A program made the position numbers and the translations under genes. Positions 9,554-19,630 of a stretch of 64,000 nt of DNA are shown piece by piece. How positions within the stretch are numbered: the stretch's first letter is position 1; each line of letters starts with the position of its first letter. Under the pieces are notes generated by a model. That model saw only the letters and a program-made list of their open reading frames with translations. It ran no database searches and was not told the origin of the DNA. This stretch comes from Palsa-892 sp963751615 (GTDB lineage: Bacteria > Pseudomonadota > Alphaproteobacteria > Rhizobiales > Xanthobacteraceae): assembly GCA_963751615.1 (NCBI GenBank), contig CAVVVG010000005.1, positions 1,178,001 through 1,242,000 of the forward strand, in the 5' to 3' direction.

Positions 9554-10435
9554 TCAGTGTTTCGCAAGCCTTCGGGATAGGGCTTCGAACTGTTCAAGCG
9601 TTTTGTAGCGTACCCGCAATTCGCCCCCCATTCTACGCTGAACAATTTCTACGCTTAGTCCCAAAACATCGCTTAATCGCTTTTCCAACGCCCGAATATC
9701 GGCATTTTTTGCCGCCTTTATCTTTCGTCGAGTTTGTTTACCGCGAGCGACAGGGCGTTCCTGCGCTCGGGCTTCAGCTTCACGCACATTCAAGCCTTCT
9801 TCGACAATAAGCTTGGCCAAGCCTTCCGGATCTTCGTGTGCAAGCAATGCACGGGCATGTCCTGCGGTGAGTTTGCCTTCAGAGAGATAGCGCTTCACGC
9901 TTGCTGGCAATTTTTGAAGGCGAAGCGTATTGGCAACATGGCTCCGGCTTTTGCCGACTACACGCGCAAGATCATTTTGGCTATACTTGAATTCGCTCAT
10001 CAACAACTCGTAGCCAGCAGCTTCCTCCAGTGCATTCAAATCCGCGCGTTGCACGTTTTCCACAATGGCTATTTCCAGCGCTTCGCGATCCCCGATCTCC
10101 AAAAAAACAACGGGCACGTCGTGCAATCCGGCCTTTTGTGCTGCGCGCCACCGTCGTTCACCAGCAACAATTTCAAAAGCATCTTTTTTGCCGGAGACTC
10201 CGCGTACCAGAATGGGCTGCAAAATCCCTTTTTCGCGAATGGAGGCTGAGAGCTCGCTTAACTCTTCCTCGGCAAACTTTCGGCGGGGATTCCTAGGATT
10301 TGCCCGCAGAAACTCGATCGGTATCTGCCGCTGACTGCGCGTCGGATCGATAGTCCCCGTCTCCTCGCCGACGTCGCCAATAAGTGCCGCCAACCCCCGG
10401 CCCAACCGTGAACGCGACTGATCTCCCGCCACCAT
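9554..10435 (-). CDS. parB: Chromosome-partitioning protein ParB
   Basis: 293 residues. It has the short N-terminal RLGRGLAALIGD that contacts ParA, the CTPase/ParB-N domain with NPRNPRRKF and GERRWRAAQKAG, the central HTH (YSQNDLARVVGKSRSHVANTLRLQKLP), and a C-terminal dimerisation domain. It binds the parS sites found nearby in this window and loads onto DNA as a CTP-dependent clamp. The ATG at 10435 gives MVAGDQSRSRLG; a TTG two codons upstream is better spaced from a GGGAG and cannot be excluded. It lies downstream of parA with 44 bp between. Confidence 0.97.
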   Translation of the reverse strand: MVAGDQSRSRLGRGLAALIGDVGEETGTIDPTRSQRQIPIEFLRANPRNPRRKFAEEELSELSASIREKGILQPILVRGVSGKKDAFEIVAGERRWRAAQKAGLHDVPVVFLEIGDREALEIAIVENVQRADLNALEEAAGYELLMSEFKYSQNDLARVVGKSRSHVANTLRLQKLPASVKRYLSEGKLTAGHARALLAHEDPEGLAKLIVEEGLNVREAEARAQERPVARGKQTRRKIKAAKNADIRALEKRLSDVLGLSVEIVQRRMGGELRVRYKTLEQFEALSRRLAKH

Positions 10436-10479
10436 GGCCAAATCGCTCTCCCTAGGAAAATATTCCAACCTGCCGCAGC

Positions 10480-11286
10480 TTAAGCCGCAAGTCCGCGCTC
10501 ACGCTGCACAACCTCGGAGGCAAGCTTCAGATAGGCCTGGCTGCCGATACACTTGAAATCGTAAAGAAGAACCGGCTTGCCGTAGGAAGGCGCCTCCGAC
10601 ACGCGAACGTTGCGCGGGATGATTGTGTCGTAAACTTTGTCGCCCATAAACTGTTTCACATCGGCGACAACCTGCGCCGAAAGATTATTCCGGGCGTCAT
10701 ACATCGTAAGTACGATGCCATGTATAGTGAGCTTAGGGTTTAGATTCGCCTTCACCTGCTCAACCGTCTTCAGAAGCTGCGATAAGCCTTCAAGCGCGAA
10801 AAACTCGCATTGCAACGGAACAAGAATGGAGTCCGCCGCCGCCATGGCATTGATCGTGAGAAGGTTGAGCGAAGGCGGACAATCAACAAGCACATAACCA
10901 AATCCGCCAGGCGAGTCGGCGCTAGGAAGAGACAGCACCGCGTTTCTCAATCGATAAGAACGATCGCGCTCGCTTGCGATTTCTAATTCGAGACCAGAAA
11001 GATCCAACGTCGAAGGAGCGATGTGCAGACGCGGAACGGCGGTTTCGAGCGCAATGTCGGCCAGTTTCGCCTCGCCCATAAGAACATCATAAGTGGAACG
11101 CTTCCGACTTTTGCGATCAATGCCGAGCCCGGTCGAAGCATTACCCTGGGGATCAAGGTCGACGATCAACACACGCTGGTTGATCGCAGCCAGAGCGGTG
11201 CCAAGGTTTATCGCCGTCGTCGTTTTCCCGACGCCGCCTTTCTGATTCGCCAGCGCGAGCACTCGAGGGCGTTTGATGTCTGTCAT
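10480..11286 (-). CDS. parA: Chromosome-partitioning ATPase ParA
   Basis: 268 residues with the deviant Walker A KGGVGKTT at 16–23, Walker A' DLDPQGNASTGLG, and Walker B YVLVDCPPSLNLLT. It is the chromosomal (Soj-type) ParA: short, without an N-terminal HTH. It forms the nucleoid-bound gradient that moves ParB–parS origins. It sits in the usual block mnmE-mnmG-rsmG-parA-parB, transcribed leftwards. Confidence 0.98.
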   Translation of the reverse strand: MTDIKRPRVLALANQKGGVGKTTTAINLGTALAAINQRVLIVDLDPQGNASTGLGIDRKSRKRSTYDVLMGEAKLADIALETAVPRLHIAPSTLDLSGLELEIASERDRSYRLRNAVLSLPSADSPGGFGYVLVDCPPSLNLLTINAMAAADSILVPLQCEFFALEGLSQLLKTVEQVKANLNPKLTIHGIVLTMYDARNNLSAQVVADVKQFMGDKVYDTIIPRNVRVSEAPSYGKPVLLYDFKCIGSQAYLKLASEVVQRERGLAA

Positions 11287-11304
11287 GGCCTCATCCGGCT
11301 CGCT

Positions 11305-11964
11305 TCATGCTTCATTCCCGATAAGCGGCGAGGCGCTCTCGACAATAACAATCTTGCCATTCACGTCTGTTCGGCTAGGCAAGATCCTGTATTCAATGTT
11401 CCAAGATTTAGTGGCTTCGGTCAATTCGTTATCAACATGTTGTCCTTTGAGAAACAGCCCTTTTGCGCCCCCTTTCAAGAGCGGATAAGCAAATCTTAAT
11501 AAATGTGGCATCGGGGCGAGTGCTCTTGCCGTCACGATATCCAAGCCCTGCGCCAATTGTTTCGCTACCGACTCAATCCTTACCGAATGGATTATAGCAC
11601 ACGCTTTGGTAACTCGGACCGCCTCGTGCAAAAAAGCGGCCTTGCGCTGATCGCTTTCGATCAAATGAACGATCACGTCATTCCTTGGCTGTAAAGCGAT
11701 AGCAACAATCAGGCCTGGAAATCCGCCGCCCGTTCCAAGATCCGCCCACGTTTTCGCATTCGGCGCGAGATCGATGAGTTGCAAGCTATCTGCAATGTGA
11801 CGAATCCAAAGCGTTGACAGCGTCGAAGGCGCGACCAAATGCACTGCTTTCTGCCAACGCAAAAACAGGTCGACGAACAAATCGAGTTTCTCAACAGTTT
11901 CACGTGAAACAGGAACCAACTGAAGAGCCGCCGCGCGATTGGCGGCAAGATTCTTTTCGCTCAT
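11305..11964 (-). CDS. rsmG: 16S rRNA (guanine-527-N7)-methyltransferase RsmG (GidB)
   Basis: 219 residues of the SAM-dependent RsmG family. The SAM motif is WADLGTGGGFPGLIVAI, with IESDQRKAAFL next. It methylates G527 of 16S rRNA in the 530 loop. The gene overlaps the end of mnmG by 4 bp (ATGA). A parS site lies inside the 5' part of the gene and encodes the V-S-R-E-T peptide, so this stretch has a double function. Confidence 0.97.
   Translation of the reverse strand: MSEKNLAANRAAALQLVPVSRETVEKLDLFVDLFLRWQKAVHLVAPSTLSTLWIRHIADSLQLIDLAPNAKTWADLGTGGGFPGLIVAIALQPRNDVIVHLIESDQRKAAFLHEAVRVTKACAIIHSVRIESVAKQLAQGLDIVTARALAPMPHLLRFAYPLLKGGAKGLFLKGQHVDNELTEATKSWNIEYRILPSRTDVNGKIVIVESASPLIGNEA
11896..11911. 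promoter_or_regulatory. parS site (ParB-binding), inside rsmG
   Basis: AGTTTCACGTGAAACA matches the conserved bacterial parS 16-mer TGTTTCACGTGAAACA at 15 of 16 bases and keeps the whole palindromic core GTTTCACGTGAAAC. It lies within rsmG, where the minus strand reads it as V-S-R-E-T. ParB, encoded 1.5 kb away, is the expected binder. Confidence 0.93.
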
Positions 11965-13811
11965 CCGGCGCGCCGGCGCATATGCAATGCCACGACGGCG
12001 AGGGCGGCCGGCGTCATTCCTTCAATTCGATTGGCTTGACCAAGCGTACGTGGGCGAACGGTGCTGAGTTTTGAGCGCAATTCCAGAGACAGACCGGGAA
12101 TGATTTCATAGTCGAGTGACTGCGGTAACTGCACCGCTTCTTCGTGCCGAAATCGCTCTATATCCGCCGTTTGGCGATCAAGATATACGGCGTATTTTGC
12201 ATCAATCTCGAGCTGCTCAATAATCTTGGGCTCAAAATCTTTGACCGTCGGCCATATGCGGGCGACTTCTTCTGCACCAAAAGAAGGATAGGAAAGAAGA
12301 TCGAACGCCGTGCGACGTTGGCCATCACGATTTAATGAAAGCCCTGCGTGACGTGCTTCATCTGGTGTTACTGAAACGGAACGAGCCCAGCTACGAGCAG
12401 TCTTAAGTTTTTCGATTTTTTTCTGAAAACTCGCGCAACGAATGGGCCCAACACAGCCAACATCAATGCCTTTTTGCGTTAACCGTTGGTCTGCATTATC
12501 TGCTCGCAACGTCAGCCGATATTCGGCGCGCGAAGTAAACATGCGATATGGCTCGGCCACCCCACGTGTCACCAAGTCATCAATCATCACGCCAAGGTAA
12601 GCTTCTGCGCGATCGAAAATAATAGGATATTCATTAGCGGCGCTGCATGCCGCATTCAGACCGGCGACAAGACCTTGTGCGCCAGCTTCTTCATATCCAG
12701 TCGTGCCATTGATCTGGCCCGCGAGAAAAAGACCCGGTAGACGCTTCGTTTCAAGCGTATGTTTCAGCTCGCGCGGATCGACGTAATCATATTCGATCGC
12801 ATAACCCGGCCGCACCATCTCCACCCGCTCAAGCCCTGGAATAGTAGCCAGTACCGCCCGCTGAATTTCCTCGGGCAACGATGTCGAAATCCCGTTTGGA
12901 TAAACGGTCGAATCATCAAGACCTTCGGGCTCCAGAAAAATCTGATGGCCTTCACGATCGCCGAAGCGAACGATCTTGTCTTCGATCGAGGGGCAATAGC
13001 GTGGGCCGCGACTTTGGATCTGACCTGAATACATCGGCGACCGATGAACGTTCGCGCGAATGACTTTGTGCGTCGCCGCCGTCGTGCGAGTAATGCCGCA
13101 AGCGATCTGCGGAATCTCGATCTTGTCCGTAAGAGCGGAAAATGGCTCCGGCGGATCGTCTGCGAGCTGCATTTCTAAACCGCTCCAATCGATCGTTCGT
13201 CCATCGAGGCGAGGGGGCGTGCCGGTCTTCAGCCTGCCGAGAGCGAATTCCAGGTTCGCGAGAGTCCGCGAAAGGCCAAGGGCCGGCGCTTCACCAACAC
13301 GCCCAGCAGGCACTTGCCTCTCGCCAATATGAATGAGGCCGCACAGAAATGTGCCTGTGGTCAGAACGACCGCATTCGCAAGAATTTCCTGCCTGTCTGC
13401 GAGCCTCACGCCAGCCACGCAGCCGTTTCGCAGCAATAAATCGTCGACCTCACCTTCAATCGCAGAGAGATTTGGGCATTCGCGAATTTCCTGCTGCATC
13501 GCCGAGGCATAAAGTTTGCGGTCGGCTTGCGTGCGCGGCCCACGCACTGCTGGACCTTTACGGCGATTCAGAACACGAAACTGAATTCCCGCGCGATCAG
13601 CAATCCGGCCCATCAATCCGTCCAAAGCATCAATTTCACGTACGAGATGGCCTTTGCCGAGGCCCCCGATAGCTGGATTACAGGACATCGCCCCAATGCC
13701 TGTGAAACGGTGCGTCACCAATACCGTATTTGCTCCCAGTCGAGCGGCAGCCGCGGCTGCTTCGCAGCCCGCATGGCCGCCCCCAACAACAATCACCTCG
13801 AAATTCGACAT
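11961..13811 (-). CDS. mnmG: tRNA uridine-5-carboxymethylaminomethyl modification enzyme MnmG (GidA)
   Basis: 616 residues, normal length. The FAD-binding GxGxxG is VIVVGGGHAGCEAAAAAARLG at the N-terminus. Also visible are the GidA signatures GPRYCPSIEDKIVRF, the catalytic-region NGISTSLP, and GTTGYEEAGAQGLVAGLNAA. With MnmE it installs the cmnm5 group on U34 of tRNAs. The 110-bp gap to mnmE upstream holds two parS sites. Confidence 0.98.
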   Translation of the reverse strand: MSNFEVIVVGGGHAGCEAAAAAARLGANTVLVTHRFTGIGAMSCNPAIGGLGKGHLVREIDALDGLMGRIADRAGIQFRVLNRRKGPAVRGPRTQADRKLYASAMQQEIRECPNLSAIEGEVDDLLLRNGCVAGVRLADRQEILANAVVLTTGTFLCGLIHIGERQVPAGRVGEAPALGLSRTLANLEFALGRLKTGTPPRLDGRTIDWSGLEMQLADDPPEPFSALTDKIEIPQIACGITRTTAATHKVIRANVHRSPMYSGQIQSRGPRYCPSIEDKIVRFGDREGHQIFLEPEGLDDSTVYPNGISTSLPEEIQRAVLATIPGLERVEMVRPGYAIEYDYVDPRELKHTLETKRLPGLFLAGQINGTTGYEEAGAQGLVAGLNAACSAANEYPIIFDRAEAYLGVMIDDLVTRGVAEPYRMFTSRAEYRLTLRADNADQRLTQKGIDVGCVGPIRCASFQKKIEKLKTARSWARSVSVTPDEARHAGLSLNRDGQRRTAFDLLSYPSFGAEEVARIWPTVKDFEPKIIEQLEIDAKYAVYLDRQTADIERFRHEEAVQLPQSLDYEIIPGLSLELRSKLSTVRPRTLGQANRIEGMTPAALAVVALHMRRRAG

Positions 13812-13854
13812 AACCGCGCCATCTACCGGATCAATTCGAGCCGGTCAAAGACGA

Positions 13855-13870
13855 TGTTTCACGTGAATCA
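13855..13870. promoter_or_regulatory. parS site, mnmG–mnmE intergenic, left copy
   Basis: TGTTTCACGTGAATCA differs from the parS consensus at one base (A to T at position 14). It stands 35 bp centre to centre from the next copy. A degenerate half-like TGTTCACGAA follows between them. Confidence 0.92.
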
Positions 13871-13889
13871 TGTTCACGAAGTCGGCGCC

Positions 13890-13905
13890 CGTTTCACGTG
13901 AAACA
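13890..13905. promoter_or_regulatory. parS site, mnmG–mnmE intergenic, right copy
   Basis: CGTTTCACGTGAAACA matches the parS consensus at 15 of 16 bases with a perfect 14-bp palindromic core. It lies in the 110-bp gap upstream of mnmG, so bound ParB could also influence transcription entering mnmG. Confidence 0.93.
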
Positions 13906-13921
13906 ACTGGAAATTAACTTC

Positions 13922-15271
13922 TCATTTACCAATACAGAAGTTTTTAAAAATCTCGCCAAGGACCTCTTCGACATCGAACTTGCCCGTCACACGACCCAGC
14001 GCTCGCGCTGCCAAGCGTAGTTCTTCGACAAATAATTCTTCACAATTCGCCGCTGTCCCAATTTCTAGCGCCGCATGAAGACGGACCAACGCATTTGCAA
14101 GGGCATGCCGTTGCCTTTGATGTGTGACAAGGGCTGGCTCGCCCGCGAGCCTTCCAGCCGCATCAGAAAGCCGTTCTATCAATCCTTCTATGCCCCGCCC
14201 GCTCCGCGCAGAGATTACGAGTAACCCCCGATTTTCCAACCGTCGTTGCGAGTCCGAATCGATCAGATCTGCTTTCGCGTGAACCGTCCATTCGCGATCA
14301 GTATTCTCACGCTCATCACATGCCGGATCATCAACCAGCCATAACACAAGGTCAGCTTCGCGGGCGCGCGCCTGGGCACGTCGCACCCCTTCCGCTTCAA
14401 CCGGGTCTTCTGAGTCGCGTACGCCCGCCGTGTCGATGAGAATGACTGGAACGCCTTTCAGGTCCAGCGCCACTTCGATCAAATCGCGCGTTGTACCCGG
14501 AATTGCTGAAACGATGGCTGCTTCTCGCGCTGCAAGGCGATTGAAAAGAGTCGATTTCCCAACATTCGGCGGCCCGGCAATGGCCACACTAAATCCCTCA
14601 CGCAATCTTTCGCCGCGGGGTGCATCGGCAAGCACGCACTTGATTTCACTTGCCAGTTCGCGAGCGACAATTATCGCCGTCTCCGAAAGATTGTCTGGAA
14701 CATCGCCCTCGTCGGAAAAATCGATGGCGGCTTCGACCTGTGCGATGGCTTCGATCAATGAACGCCGCCATGTCTCGACCTTTTTCGACAGGGCGCCGCG
14801 GAATTGCATCATTGCCTGGCGACGTTGCGCCTCCGTCTCAGCGACAATAAGATCGCCCAAGCTTTCTACTGCGGTTAGATCGAGCTTGCCGTTCAGCAAC
14901 GCACGTCGCGTGAACTCCCCAGCCTCGGCTGGACGAAAGCCAGAAATGTTTCCGAGTACACGGAAAATTGCGGATACGACCGCGCGACCCCCATGAACAT
15001 GAAACTCGACAACATCTTCACCGGTTTCGCTGGCCGGTCCAGGAAACCAAACAACCAATCCCTGATCCAATGTTTCACGTGAATCAGGATCACAAAACAG
15101 CGCATATGTAACCCTACGCGGTTCGGGCAATTTCAATCCAAACGTTTCGAGTCCGAATCGAGCGTCCGGACCCGAGATGCGAACAACCGCTATCGCGGCC
15201 GGTAGCCGGCCACTCGAGAGGGCATAAATCGTATCCTCCTTATGCGTTGACCGCTCGCTTGTCTGTGACAT
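13922..15271 (-). CDS. mnmE: tRNA modification GTPase MnmE (TrmE)
   Basis: 449 residues. It has an N-terminal tetrahydrofolate-binding domain (DTIYALSSGRLPAAIAVVRISG), a helical domain interrupted by a Ras-like G domain with G1 GPPNVGKST near residue 231, G2/G3 PGTTRD and DTAG, and the C-terminal CIGK motif required for activity. Partner of MnmG. I chose the ATG giving MSQTSERS; a frame extending 8 codons further upstream has no family match. A parS site at 15071–15086 lies inside the coding sequence. Confidence 0.97.
   Translation of the reverse strand: MSQTSERSTHKEDTIYALSSGRLPAAIAVVRISGPDARFGLETFGLKLPEPRRVTYALFCDPDSRETLDQGLVVWFPGPASETGEDVVEFHVHGGRAVVSAIFRVLGNISGFRPAEAGEFTRRALLNGKLDLTAVESLGDLIVAETEAQRRQAMMQFRGALSKKVETWRRSLIEAIAQVEAAIDFSDEGDVPDNLSETAIIVARELASEIKCVLADAPRGERLREGFSVAIAGPPNVGKSTLFNRLAAREAAIVSAIPGTTRDLIEVALDLKGVPVILIDTAGVRDSEDPVEAEGVRRAQARAREADLVLWLVDDPACDERENTDREWTVHAKADLIDSDSQRRLENRGLLVISARSGRGIEGLIERLSDAAGRLAGEPALVTHQRQRHALANALVRLHAALEIGTAANCEELFVEELRLAARALGRVTGKFDVEEVLGEIFKNFCIGK
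15071..15086. promoter_or_regulatory. parS site inside mnmE
   Basis: TGTTTCACGTGAATCA is identical to the site at 13855 and one base off consensus. On the minus strand it encodes D-S-R-E-T within the N-terminal domain of MnmE. It is the fourth and outermost site of the cluster, which spans 3.2 kb. Confidence 0.92.
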
Positions 15272-15470
15272 CGTGACACCACTTAGATACATCATGAAAA
15301 AAATAGGCGGGTAATTTTTGAGATTTGCTGAATAGCCTCGACCTCCCGCAGTCTAGCGCAATGAGTGCGAAAATCGCCGGCGAGCGTCATGCAATCTTCG
15401 CCCATAAACACGTCGCGCAGCGTTTATTCTCTCCTGGGAGAAAGAAGCATTCCCATATTTTTTATGATCC
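15272..15470. other. Intergenic part of the mnmE–yyaL divergent region
   Basis: Non-coding stretch between the start of mnmE and a possible small ORF. It contains short A/T runs and an imperfect inverted repeat, TTCTC-(6 nt)-GAGAA, at 15427–15442. I see no gene, no parS copy and no convincing promoter pair. Any promoters for mnmE (leftward) and for the small ORF and yyaL (rightward) should lie here. Confidence 0.5.
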
Positions 15471-15593
15471 ATGTCCGCTCTAAATACCGTCAACCAGCAA
15501 ATAGCCCTATGCGCCATCGAGCCCAACTATATCGACAAAGCCATTCCCGCGGGGTTCGCGCTCGAAGACGCCAACCTAGGAACTAATTCCTAA
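15471..15593 (+). CDS. Possible 40-residue small ORF coupled to yyaL
   Basis: An ATG-initiated frame of 40 codons (MSALNTVNQQIALC ... ALEDANLGTNS) ends with TAATG, the TAA overlapping the ATG of the next gene by one base. That is the arrangement of translationally coupled genes, and it fills the otherwise empty 5' region of yyaL. I do not recognise the peptide. It has no hydrophobic segment and no clear ribosome site: the nearest purine run, GGGAGAAAGAAG, is about 22 nt upstream. It could be a leader peptide or chance. Confidence 0.3.
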   Translation: MSALNTVNQQIALCAIEPNYIDKAIPAGFALEDANLGTNS

Positions 15594-17629
15594 TGAGCAA
15601 ATCGACCCATTCTATTCGTGAAAACCGTCTTGCGACCGAGACAAGCCCGTATTTGATCCAGCACAAATATAATCTGGTCGACTGGTGGCCGTGGGGGCCA
15701 GAGGCCCTGGCCATCGCGAGGCGCACGAACAGGCCTATTCTGCTCTCCATTGGTTATGCCGCCTGCCACTGGTGCCATGTTATGGCGCACGAAAGCTTCG
15801 AAGATGAAACGACGGCTAACCTAATGAACGAGCTGTTCGTGAACATAAAAGTCGACCGCGAAGAGCGGCCCGAAATCGATGAGATCTACATGAGTGCGCT
15901 TCAGCATCTCGGGGAGCAAGGCGGCTGGCCCCTCACCATGTTTCTTACACCGGCCGGTGAACCGTTCTGGGGCGGGACATATTTTCCGAAAACGGCAAGC
16001 TATGGGCGACCCGCTTTCCAAGACGTTTTGCACGAAGTCTCTCGCGTCTTTCATCACGAGCCAGCAAAGATCCAAAACAATAGCAAGGGACTGACCGCAC
16101 AACTCGCCACCCGCGCCAAGGCCGAAAGTGCAGTTAAACTCGGCATTCCCGAACTTAACAAAATCGCGGAACGCATCAGGAGTTTGTTCGACCCAAAGAA
16201 TGGCGGTGTCCGCGGCGCTCCGAAATTTCCCCAATGCAGCATGCTCGAATTTCTTTGGCGCGCTGGCGAGCGCACAAATGACGAGCGCTACTTCGCCATT
16301 GTCAGGCTCACACTCGATCGCATGAGCGAGGGCGGCATTTATGACCATTTGGGCGGTGGCTACTCACGCTACTCAGTCGACGAGAATTGGCTCGTCCCAC
16401 ACTTCGAGAAGATGCTCTACGACAACGCCCAAATACTTGAGTTGCTTGCCCTCGTCCACGCACGAACTGGTGCCGCTTACTTCCGTCAACGCGCCGTCGA
16501 AACCGTCCAATGGCTGGCCCGCGAGATGACAACAAAGGAGGGCGCATTTGCGTCGAGTCTTGACGCGGATTCCGAAGGCGAGGAAGGCAAATTTTACGTC
16601 TGGTCGCTTTCCGAAATTGAATCCGTCCTCGGTGTAGAAGACACGAAATTTTTCGCCCGCCACTATGCCGTCACTGCCGGCGGCAATTTCGAGGGCCACA
16701 ATATTCTGAATCGCCTGAGCCGCTTACCGCCCGGCGAAAACGACGAAGCACGCCTGAAGGGCCTGCGCGAGAAACTATTCGCAGCTCGTCTCCGACGCGT
16801 CAGACCTGCCCTCGACGACAAGGTGCTCGCGGACTGGAACGGCTTATTGATTGCGGCTCTCGCCAATGCCGGTATGCTACTCGGCGAACCGGATTGGATC
16901 GAACGAGCCACCCAAGCCTTTCGTTTCGTCGCCGAATCGATGACTAAGAACGATAGGCTTGGTCATTCATGGCGGGCAGGGCGCCTCGTGTTTCCGGGCA
17001 TTTCCTCCGATTACGCTGCCATGATCCGCGCTGCGATCACCCTTCACCAGGCGACTGGCGCCCACTTCTATCTCGACCGCGCGGTTCGCTGGAGCGCCAA
17101 GCTCGAATGCCACCACGCCGACACAGACGGCGGGGGCTATTTCCTTACCGCCGACGACGCTGAAGGCCTGATCGTCCGTCCCTCGCTTTCACGGGACGAT
17201 GCACTGCCTAACCCGAATGCCGTTCAGACCCAAAACTTGATCCGCCTTTCACTGCTCGCCGGTGACGACCAATATCGCAATCGCGCCGATCGGCTACTGG
17301 AAACTCTCGTGCCGTTCGCGGCCGAAAGCCTATTCAATCACATGGCGATTCTTTCTGCGCTCGATCTTCGCTTACGACATGTCGAAATCGTCGTGGTTGG
17401 AACACGCGCGAATGCTCTTGCCGAGGTCGCCCTGCGATCACCGTTTCTCAATCGGACGGTGCTGCGTACGGCGAACTCTGAAGCGCTACCCAAGACGCAT
17501 CCCGTACGCGAGAAGATCGCCACCCTCTCCGCCGAGGGCGCCGCCTTTGTGTGTCGGGATGAACGTTGTTCACTGCCAATCGTCGATCCCTTAAAACTCT
17601 CGCAATCACTCTCTGCCATGCGCAATTAA
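15593..17629 (+). CDS. Thioredoxin domain-containing protein, YyaL/DUF255 family
   Basis: 678 residues, full length for the family related to eukaryotic SPATA20. The N-terminal thioredoxin-like domain has GYAACHWCHVMAHESFED with the CxxC-like CHWC near residue 50. The C-terminal half is an (alpha/alpha)6 glycoside-hydrolase-like fold (GGIYDHLGGGYSRYSVDENWLVPHFEKMLYDNA, DADSEGEEGKFYVW). The biochemical role is not established. It stands on the plus strand between rho and mnmE, both on the minus strand, interrupting a block that I remember as contiguous in many relatives. Confidence 0.9.
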   Translation: MSKSTHSIRENRLATETSPYLIQHKYNLVDWWPWGPEALAIARRTNRPILLSIGYAACHWCHVMAHESFEDETTANLMNELFVNIKVDREERPEIDEIYMSALQHLGEQGGWPLTMFLTPAGEPFWGGTYFPKTASYGRPAFQDVLHEVSRVFHHEPAKIQNNSKGLTAQLATRAKAESAVKLGIPELNKIAERIRSLFDPKNGGVRGAPKFPQCSMLEFLWRAGERTNDERYFAIVRLTLDRMSEGGIYDHLGGGYSRYSVDENWLVPHFEKMLYDNAQILELLALVHARTGAAYFRQRAVETVQWLAREMTTKEGAFASSLDADSEGEEGKFYVWSLSEIESVLGVEDTKFFARHYAVTAGGNFEGHNILNRLSRLPPGENDEARLKGLREKLFAARLRRVRPALDDKVLADWNGLLIAALANAGMLLGEPDWIERATQAFRFVAESMTKNDRLGHSWRAGRLVFPGISSDYAAMIRAAITLHQATGAHFYLDRAVRWSAKLECHHADTDGGGYFLTADDAEGLIVRPSLSRDDALPNPNAVQTQNLIRLSLLAGDDQYRNRADRLLETLVPFAAESLFNHMAILSALDLRLRHVEIVVVGTRANALAEVALRSPFLNRTVLRTANSEALPKTHPVREKIATLSAEGAAFVCRDERCSLPIVDPLKLSQSLSAMRN

Positions 17630-17682
17630 GTATCTAGGCGCTCGCAAGCAAATTATAAAAACCAAAAACTCGCGCAAACAAA

Positions 17683-17704
17683 TGGCCGGGTGTCGGCCCG
17701 GCCA
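17683..17704 (-). terminator. Probable intrinsic terminator downstream of rho
   Basis: An 8-bp perfect inverted repeat, TGGCCGGG-(TGTCGG)-CCCGGCCA, lies between the convergent yyaL and rho. Read on the minus strand it is followed by TTTGTTT, so it best serves as the terminator of rho. On the plus strand no T-run follows. Confidence 0.65.
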
Positions 17705-17728
17705 CTGGTAAATTGCTTATGAAGCTAA

Positions 17729-18994
<1,266 letters not shown>

Positions 18995-19204
18995 GGGAGT
19001 CGAGCCTTGTGGGCGAATACAGAATCCGCCCGGAGTTAAAAGGACGAAGAATTGCAGGTAAGCAGAACGAGACCTTCGGGCCTTGATCTACGCGCCGATC
19101 GACCGGGAGGCCGATATTAGCTGCGCGTGGGCGCCTGCATTTGAAGGAAGTGGAACCAACATAGGAAAATTGACGACGGTGTGCAAGTCCAGAAATCTGT
19201 CGCG

Positions 19205-19630
19205 TTAAAAAGGCCTAAAGATAACCAGCAGCACGATTCCGATCATCAGCGCCGTCGGCATCTCGTTCATAATACGATAAAAACGACTTGGGCGCTTGTT
19301 TACATCGCCGGCAAAGTCCTTAACCCACTTCGCATTTAGCCCATGAACAGCCGAAAGCATAATGACCAAAAAAACCTTCATATACATCCAGCTAGATCGA
19401 TAGAAGCTAGTTTCTACCAGCAACGCAAGCCCGGTAACCCAACTCGCGATCATCGCCGGATTTGCAATCACGCGTAGAAGCCGTCGCTCCATAATCTTGA
19501 AAGTTTCGGACTGTTTCGAGCCTTTTTCCGCGTCACAGTGATAAACGAAAAGACGTGGAAGATACAACAGAGCAGCCATCCAGGCGATCACCGAAATAAT
19601 GTGCAGCGCCTTTAATGACAAATATAGCAT
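19205..19630 (-). CDS. hemJ: Protoporphyrinogen IX oxidase HemJ
   Basis: 141 residues, an inner-membrane protein with four predicted hydrophobic helices. The N-terminal LKALHIISVIAWMAALLYLPRLFVYH contains the conserved His, and LRVIANPAMIASWVTG and GLNAKWVKDF are family signatures. It oxidises protoporphyrinogen IX to protoporphyrin IX. Its ATG overlaps the hemE TGA (TGATG), so the two heme genes are translationally coupled. No hemH lies here, although some alphaproteobacteria have it in this block. Confidence 0.94.
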   Translation of the reverse strand: MLYLSLKALHIISVIAWMAALLYLPRLFVYHCDAEKGSKQSETFKIMERRLLRVIANPAMIASWVTGLALLVETSFYRSSWMYMKVFLVIMLSAVHGLNAKWVKDFAGDVNKRPSRFYRIMNEMPTALMIGIVLLVIFRPF

